Assembly (NCBI RefSeq): GCF_000241465.1
Contig: NZ_JH584236.1
Span: 99,205-135,941, forward strand
Length of the DNA stretch: 36,737 bases
From: Sphingomonas echinoides ATCC 14820
GTDB taxonomy: Bacteria > Pseudomonadota > Alphaproteobacteria > Sphingomonadales > Sphingomonadaceae
Direction: 5' to 3'
This document shows positions 33,027 through 36,737 of the stretch, piece by piece; the stretch's first letter is position 1, and each line of letters starts with the position of its first letter. The notes under the pieces are model-generated. The model made no database searches, had not been told where the DNA came from, and saw only the letters and a program-made list of their open reading frames with translations. Both the position numbers and the translations under genes were made by a program.

Positions 33027-34289
33027 CTAGCGCGCGACTGGAATTTCGCTGATCCGTGTCGTCCAAGCCGGACTTTTCTGGCTGCGCTTAGTGTCGAAAG
33101 CCTTGGCGCCGTGGCCTTGGACCGCGAGCGTGATGGTGTTGCGGCCGAACCGACTATTGAGGCCATCCATGGCGGCCAGCAGTGCCGGGGCACGAGGATC
33201 GACCGTAGCGAATAGGTCTGCCTGGCCTTGGCCCTGCGGGGTCAAATCCTCCAGCAGAACGCCACATTTCGTATAGACGCCCCCCGGTTGAAATATGGCC
33301 TCCGTCATCTGGCCGACAATCCGCAAGATTACGCGCGGATCGTTGGTTGGCGGCGACAACCGCGCCGATCGCGAAGCGGAAGGCGGGTTCGGCCGATAGC
33401 GTGAGCCATGGGCGAAGGCGATCAGTCGGCTCGCAACGAGGCCCTGGGCGCGGATCTTCTCGGCCGCGCGCGCCGCGCGCCGCGCCATCGCCTCGCCCAG
33501 CTCGTCCAGCGTTTTGACCGGCTCTCCGAATTGGCGAGTGACGGCGGTTGCCTTCAGCGCGTCGGGCTCAACTTTGAAGTCCGCGCATTCGATGCCGCCC
33601 AGCTCGCGCACAAGCCGCTCAAGCACAACCGTTCCCACGTCGCGCGCGACCGCTGGCGGCATCGCCGCCAGGTCGGCGGTCGTTCGGATGCCAAGGGGGT
33701 GGAGCCGCGCTTCAAGCGCGCTTCCGATCCCCCACACCTCCCCGATAGGCCATTGCTCGAACAGTCGCCGGCGTAGCTCGGTGTCGTGAAGATCCACCAC
33801 GCCGCCCCAAACCTTTTCGGTGGCCTTGGCGAGCGCATTTGCGACTTTCGATAGGGTGCGCGTCGGGCCAAGGCCGATCCGGGTAGGCAGGCCAACTTGC
33901 CGTAATATATCCTCGCGCAACCTGTGCGCGGCTTCCACGTCGCCAAGGCCGTTGTGCAAGGTGGGGGCGCGGTAGAAACTCTCGTCTATCGAGTAGATCT
34001 CCACCGTATCGGTATGCTCGGCAATGACGGCGTTGAACCGCCGATTGAGGTCGGCATAGAGTTCGTAATTGCTTGATCGGAGCTGGATACCATGTCGCTT
34101 GATCCGATCCCGGATTTTGAAAACCGGCTCGCCCATGCGGACATGCAGGGCCTTCGCTTCCTCGCTGCGCGCTACCGCGCAACCGTCGTTGTTCGACAGG
34201 ACGATGACGGGAACGCCGCGCAATGACGGATCAAAAAGCCTCTCTGCAGAGACGTAGAAGTTGGCGACGTCGACGATTCCATGGGTCAT
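33027..34289 (-). CDS. umuC: Y-family DNA polymerase V subunit UmuC
   Basis: 420 residues beginning MTHGIVDVANFYVSAERLFD. Catalytic Asp7 is in IVDVANFY, and the Asp102-Glu103 pair lies in YSIDESF. The thumb/helix-hairpin segments (IGEVWGIGSALEARLHPLGI), the little-finger region and the C-terminal UmuC-type tail follow. The enzyme performs error-prone lesion bypass after SOS induction. It starts ten bases after the umuD stop, so the two form one operon under the SOS box. Length and catalytic residues are normal. Confidence 0.93.
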   Translation of the reverse strand: MTHGIVDVANFYVSAERLFDPSLRGVPVIVLSNNDGCAVARSEEAKALHVRMGEPVFKIRDRIKRHGIQLRSSNYELYADLNRRFNAVIAEHTDTVEIYSIDESFYRAPTLHNGLGDVEAAHRLREDILRQVGLPTRIGLGPTRTLSKVANALAKATEKVWGGVVDLHDTELRRRLFEQWPIGEVWGIGSALEARLHPLGIRTTADLAAMPPAVARDVGTVVLERLVRELGGIECADFKVEPDALKATAVTRQFGEPVKTLDELGEAMARRAARAAEKIRAQGLVASRLIAFAHGSRYRPNPPSASRSARLSPPTNDPRVILRIVGQMTEAIFQPGGVYTKCGVLLEDLTPQGQGQADLFATVDPRAPALLAAMDGLNSRFGRNTITLAVQGHGAKAFDTKRSQKSPAWTTRISEIPVAR

Positions 34290-34298
34290 CCGCGAGGC

Positions 34299-34733
34299 CT
34301 AGCGCCGAAAATCACGGACACTCGTTCGCACGACGCCCCATATTTCCACGCCCTCGGCAGGAGTAGGGTCATAATGCTGGCGGGCGTTGCGAGCCTCAAG
34401 AAATGTCCCGCTTTGGCGGCGCGCGAGCTGACGGCAGACAAAGCCGCCATCCACGATGGCGATAACGATATGCCCCTCAATGGCGCGCGTGTCGCGGTCC
34501 ACCACTACAACATCATTGTCGTAGATCCCGGCATCGATCATGCTGGTTCCGCTGATGCGAAAAACGAAGCTCGCCGCCCTGTCGAGCCGCAGAAGCTCGA
34601 TCAGGCAAATTGAGTCCTCCTGCCAATCTTGGCTGGGGGACGGAAAACCGGCTCCTGCTGCACCGATGATGAAGGGAATTAGCCCCTCTGGCACCTCGGC
34701 GAGCGGGACCGGCTGCATCGGTGGCAGCAACAT
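34299..34733 (-). CDS. umuD: UmuD-like S24 protein with Lys-to-Arg change at the catalytic dyad
   Basis: 144 residues beginning MLLPPMQPVPLAEV. The cleavage site region AAGAGFPSPSQDW (25-37) matches UmuD, and the nucleophile is Ser64 in ISGTSMIDAG. In Escherichia coli UmuD the lysine general base lies 37 residues after the serine (S60/K97). The equivalent here is Arg101, in the segment GGFVCRQLAR, read clearly as CGT. Self-cleavage should be impaired unless arginine can substitute or another residue serves. The SOS box is 36 bases upstream, and umuC follows in the same operon. Confidence 0.9.
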   Translation of the reverse strand: MLLPPMQPVPLAEVPEGLIPFIIGAAGAGFPSPSQDWQEDSICLIELLRLDRAASFVFRISGTSMIDAGIYDNDVVVVDRDTRAIEGHIVIAIVDGGFVCRQLARRQSGTFLEARNARQHYDPTPAEGVEIWGVVRTSVRDFRR

Positions 34734-34768
34734 GATGATTCCCTTTCACCCTCTTGTAACGCACATAG

Positions 34769-34783
34769 GAACGAAAAGGGAAC
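34769..34783 (-). promoter_or_regulatory. SOS (LexA) box of the umuDC operon
   Basis: GAAC-N7-GAAC on the plus strand (GTTC-N7-GTTC on the coding strand) is an exact match to the alphaproteobacterial LexA consensus. It sits 36 bases upstream of umuD, the expected position for repression and damage induction. Confidence 0.85.
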
Positions 34784-35144
34784 AGGCAGTCTGGATCAAA
34801 CTGTCTCATAGCGCTGAACCGCGCATTCAGCTTCGCGCATTTTGGCTACGAAGTTAGCTCTACGAGCCTTGCTTGCGTCGTCGTCCGCAATCCACTATAT
34901 CTGAATAGCCACGATAGTGGCAAAGGCCGCATAAGCACCTACCTCTCTCGAGCGGAAAGTGCCTTGCGAATGGCAGATTATGCAGTTGCGTAACGATCTG
35001 CCTTGCTCGACGTGTTGAAATCCGGAGGCTAGTTCTGCAGGACTCCCGCCGGTTGGGCCGTCAGGCATAAGGTATGCTAGGGGATTCCCCGCTAGGCCTG
35101 TGCAACATTGGAATAGTCTGGGTGACATTTGATTGTCACCCAGA
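34784..35144. other. Gap between umuD and the terminal two-gene operon
   Basis: About 360 bases with no believable gene. A short frame on the minus strand (34895-35155) has an odd composition and no ribosome site. CCACTAT (34892-34898) and ATAGTGG (34914-34920) form a seven-base inverted repeat with a 15-base spacer, of unknown role. Confidence 0.45.
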
Positions 35145-36047
35145 TCACCTAACAAAATCGTTTGGTGCGATGTTGAGGTGAGGAGTTCCAGTCCATCTAC
35201 TTTTGTCAGAGTGGCAGTCGAAGAACGTCCCGCTCAGCGGAATGCGTCGGCGGCCTTCACTGCGATCGCGAATACAATCGTAATGGAAACCAGCGGTATA
35301 GGCGCTGCCCAAGCGAAGGGTTCCATTTAATAAGCAATCGCGATTATGCGGGGGTTCATCACTCACCGCGACCCCATGTAAAGCGCCGTTTGGTGAGCGA
35401 AACTGAATTTCGCTGGTGTTTGTGAAGCAGCGCCGCTGGCTTCCACCATAACGCCCGAATGCAAATTGCGCCTCGATACGCTTACATGCCTCAACGATCA
35501 TTGCGCCAGGATCAGCAGCTTGTGGCAACGTATCAGCCAATTCCATGATAGTTTCAGTCACGATTGGCGCGTCAAAATTTCGAAGCGGCAACAGTAATGG
35601 TGTCCGATTGATCCGATCTGAAAGCTCTGTACGCATGGCTCCAACGGCGCGCGTCAGCGGTATGAAAGCAGTGCGCAAAACACTTGCAAGGCGATTTGCA
35701 TACTCTTCGCCCTTACGCCCACGGGTCATTACCTTCTCTGGTAGCGACGCTGTTTGGACCAGGACTGAAGGTCTGAACGACATGGTAAAATTGCTAACGT
35801 CTTGGCCCTCGACGGACAGTATAATCATCCCACAACCGGTTTCCACCGCCTTGGGCTGAGCCTTGATAAGCTTGACCAGCGAACTTCCCAGCCTTGCCAT
35901 ATGGTCGGAATCTATTTCGAACCGACCATCGCCGTTTGGCCGCAAAGGAGTGCCAACAAACACAGGGGAACTACCGAAGATGCGCGTCGCAATTTTCTGG
36001 ATGCGGTTGAAATGCTCGTGGGGAATCCCCGCTACGGCGATTATCAA
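35145..36047 (-). CDS. Unknown protein, second gene of the terminal operon
   Basis: 300 residues beginning MIIAVAGIPHEHFNRIQKIA. The C-terminal ~70 residues contain a dense set of potentially functional residues: AGFHYDCIRDRSEG, GTFFDCHSDKSRW and a final TPHLNIAPNDFVR. The His/Cys/Asp spacing could bind metal or form an active site. The N-terminal part (GSSPVFVGTPLRPN, MIILSVEGQDVSNF) is alpha/beta in character. No known family is recognised. The start overlaps the stop of the upstream gene by four bases (ATGA at 36044-36047), so the two proteins are probably made in concert. Confidence 0.75.
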   Translation of the reverse strand: MIIAVAGIPHEHFNRIQKIATRIFGSSPVFVGTPLRPNGDGRFEIDSDHMARLGSSLVKLIKAQPKAVETGCGMIILSVEGQDVSNFTMSFRPSVLVQTASLPEKVMTRGRKGEEYANRLASVLRTAFIPLTRAVGAMRTELSDRINRTPLLLPLRNFDAPIVTETIMELADTLPQAADPGAMIVEACKRIEAQFAFGRYGGSQRRCFTNTSEIQFRSPNGALHGVAVSDEPPHNRDCLLNGTLRLGSAYTAGFHYDCIRDRSEGRRRIPLSGTFFDCHSDKSRWTGTPHLNIAPNDFVR

Positions 36048-36730
36048 CGACGACTGTCCTCACTTTTGTCGAGTAGTTTTCGAATGATATCTAATGGCAA
36101 TGAAACTCTCTCAAGATCTTCAATCGGTATAATATCTAACAGCTGATGAAGCGCCGATCGGCCCGCACGGGATTTATGGGCCATGGACGGCCGCTCATAG
36201 AGAAAATGGTTATTACTAAGGCCATTCTGCACAAGCCAGTGTTCGATCAGGGTTATGATGCGCTCGTCATTTGCACCCGGTTCAATGACGGAAGATGTGA
36301 GTTCAACACCACCCTCGGGCTTATCCGTGACAGGAAGGTCGAGATATCTCGCGGGACCTGCAAAAAGCCACCGCTTCTGACCTGGCTCGATAGGGCGAGT
36401 AAATGCGATACGAAGTGCGTTTTGAAACGGGAATGCTCTCTTGATCTTGGAAGAGGGCGTTCGACCTGTCACAAAATACTGAGAATAGGGTTCGGATACG
36501 TCCGCATCCGCAGGCACCAAGCCCCAATTGGTCGGCTCCCGCTCGTTCTTAATGAGCTTAATGTCTGGCACGTCACTTTCGAGCCAAGCCTTAATTTGAC
36601 GACCATCAAGTGTCGCATCTAAGTCAACGCCGTTCCGCACTAACAGCGGTTTGACCTGTGCCATCAGCAGAACACGGCGTTCGCTCCAGTTCTGAGTCAC
36701 TTTTTCAATCAGAAAGTCAAAATCTACCAT
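36044..36730 (-). CDS. Unknown protein, first gene of the terminal operon
   Basis: 228 residues beginning MVDFDFLIEKVTQNWSERRV. The first ~75 residues (helices FLIEKVTQNW, LLMAQVKPLLVRNG and QIKAWLESDV, ending in a strand NWGLVPADAD) have the layout of a small winged or OST-HTH/LOTUS-like domain; this is a suggestion from pattern only. The rest has an alpha/beta middle (ALRIAFTRPIEPGQKRWLFA) and a helical end. No known family is recognised. It overlaps the downstream gene. Its promoter lies off the window: only seven bases remain beyond the start. Confidence 0.72.
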   Translation of the reverse strand: MVDFDFLIEKVTQNWSERRVLLMAQVKPLLVRNGVDLDATLDGRQIKAWLESDVPDIKLIKNEREPTNWGLVPADADVSEPYSQYFVTGRTPSSKIKRAFPFQNALRIAFTRPIEPGQKRWLFAGPARYLDLPVTDKPEGGVELTSSVIEPGANDERIITLIEHWLVQNGLSNNHFLYERPSMAHKSRAGRSALHQLLDIIPIEDLERVSLPLDIIRKLLDKSEDSRR

Positions 36731-36737
36731 CTGCTGT

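Noticed and set aside
34895..35155. 86-codon minus-strand frame with a Cys/His pattern (CIICHS)
   Set aside because: No ribosome site, unnatural composition and no family resemblance; it overlaps the end of the next gene. Treated as chance.
1..36737. CRISPR array, tRNA or rRNA genes, retron or reverse transcriptase
   Set aside because: No regularly spaced direct repeats of array type, no tRNA-like cloverleaf noticed by eye, and no reverse-transcriptase motif in any frame.

Overview
The window reads as an internal segment of a large GC-rich plasmid from an alphaproteobacterium, most likely a sphingomonad (Sphingobium/Novosphingobium/Sphingomonas type). The reasons are its mixture of plasmid-maintenance genes, a TonB-dependent receptor beside acyl-CoA enzymes, an IS3/IS5 mosaic, and an alphaproteobacterial-type SOS box (GAAC-N7-GAAC). 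This is inferred from sequence alone; no search was run.

Left backbone (1-5.7 kb). A truncated hypothetical gene is followed by a ParA ATPase with a small ribbon-helix-helix partner, preceded by GCATGTA repeats that may be the centromere/operator. Next come a single-strand binding protein and a chain of five overlapping genes read leftward: FitA/VapB-type antitoxin, VapC PIN toxin, two unknown proteins and a serine recombinase. The chain starts at a TTGACA-type promoter whose -10 is embedded in a perfect 9-bp inverted repeat. A second serine recombinase is cut at its C-terminus by an IS3-family element.

Cargo region (about 5.7-25.5 kb). It is bounded by that IS3-family element (IS407-like) and an IS5-family element (IS427-like) with a CTAG target duplication. 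Inside is a leftward catabolic cluster: TonB-dependent receptor, a SnoaL-like/phosphotransferase fusion, a 2,4-dienoyl-CoA-reductase-like SDR, a crotonase, an LVIVD-type beta-propeller protein, and the stump of a second crotonase cut by the IS. Around it lie decayed pieces (IS5- and IS3-type transposase remnants, the C-terminal part of a GH35/DUF5597 glycosidase, an exonuclease III remnant). Apparently intact genes are an FAD monooxygenase, an AsmA-like protein, a membrane-bound LytTR regulator, a SAM methyltransferase and a DUF1080 protein.

Right backbone (25.5-36.7 kb). An unknown gene has had its last residues replaced by IS sequence. It is followed by a zeta-toxin-like kinase with a small upstream partner, a DUF6884 protein with a coupled 42-residue ORF, and a 712-residue ParB-like protein. 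Divergent from parB is a compact three-gene cassette encoding two predicted PD-(D/E)XK-like proteins and one GIY-YIG protein. This is the strongest candidate for an undescribed defence or DNA-processing system. An SOS-controlled umuDC pair follows, in which the UmuD catalytic lysine is replaced by arginine. The window ends with a two-gene overlapping operon of unknown function.
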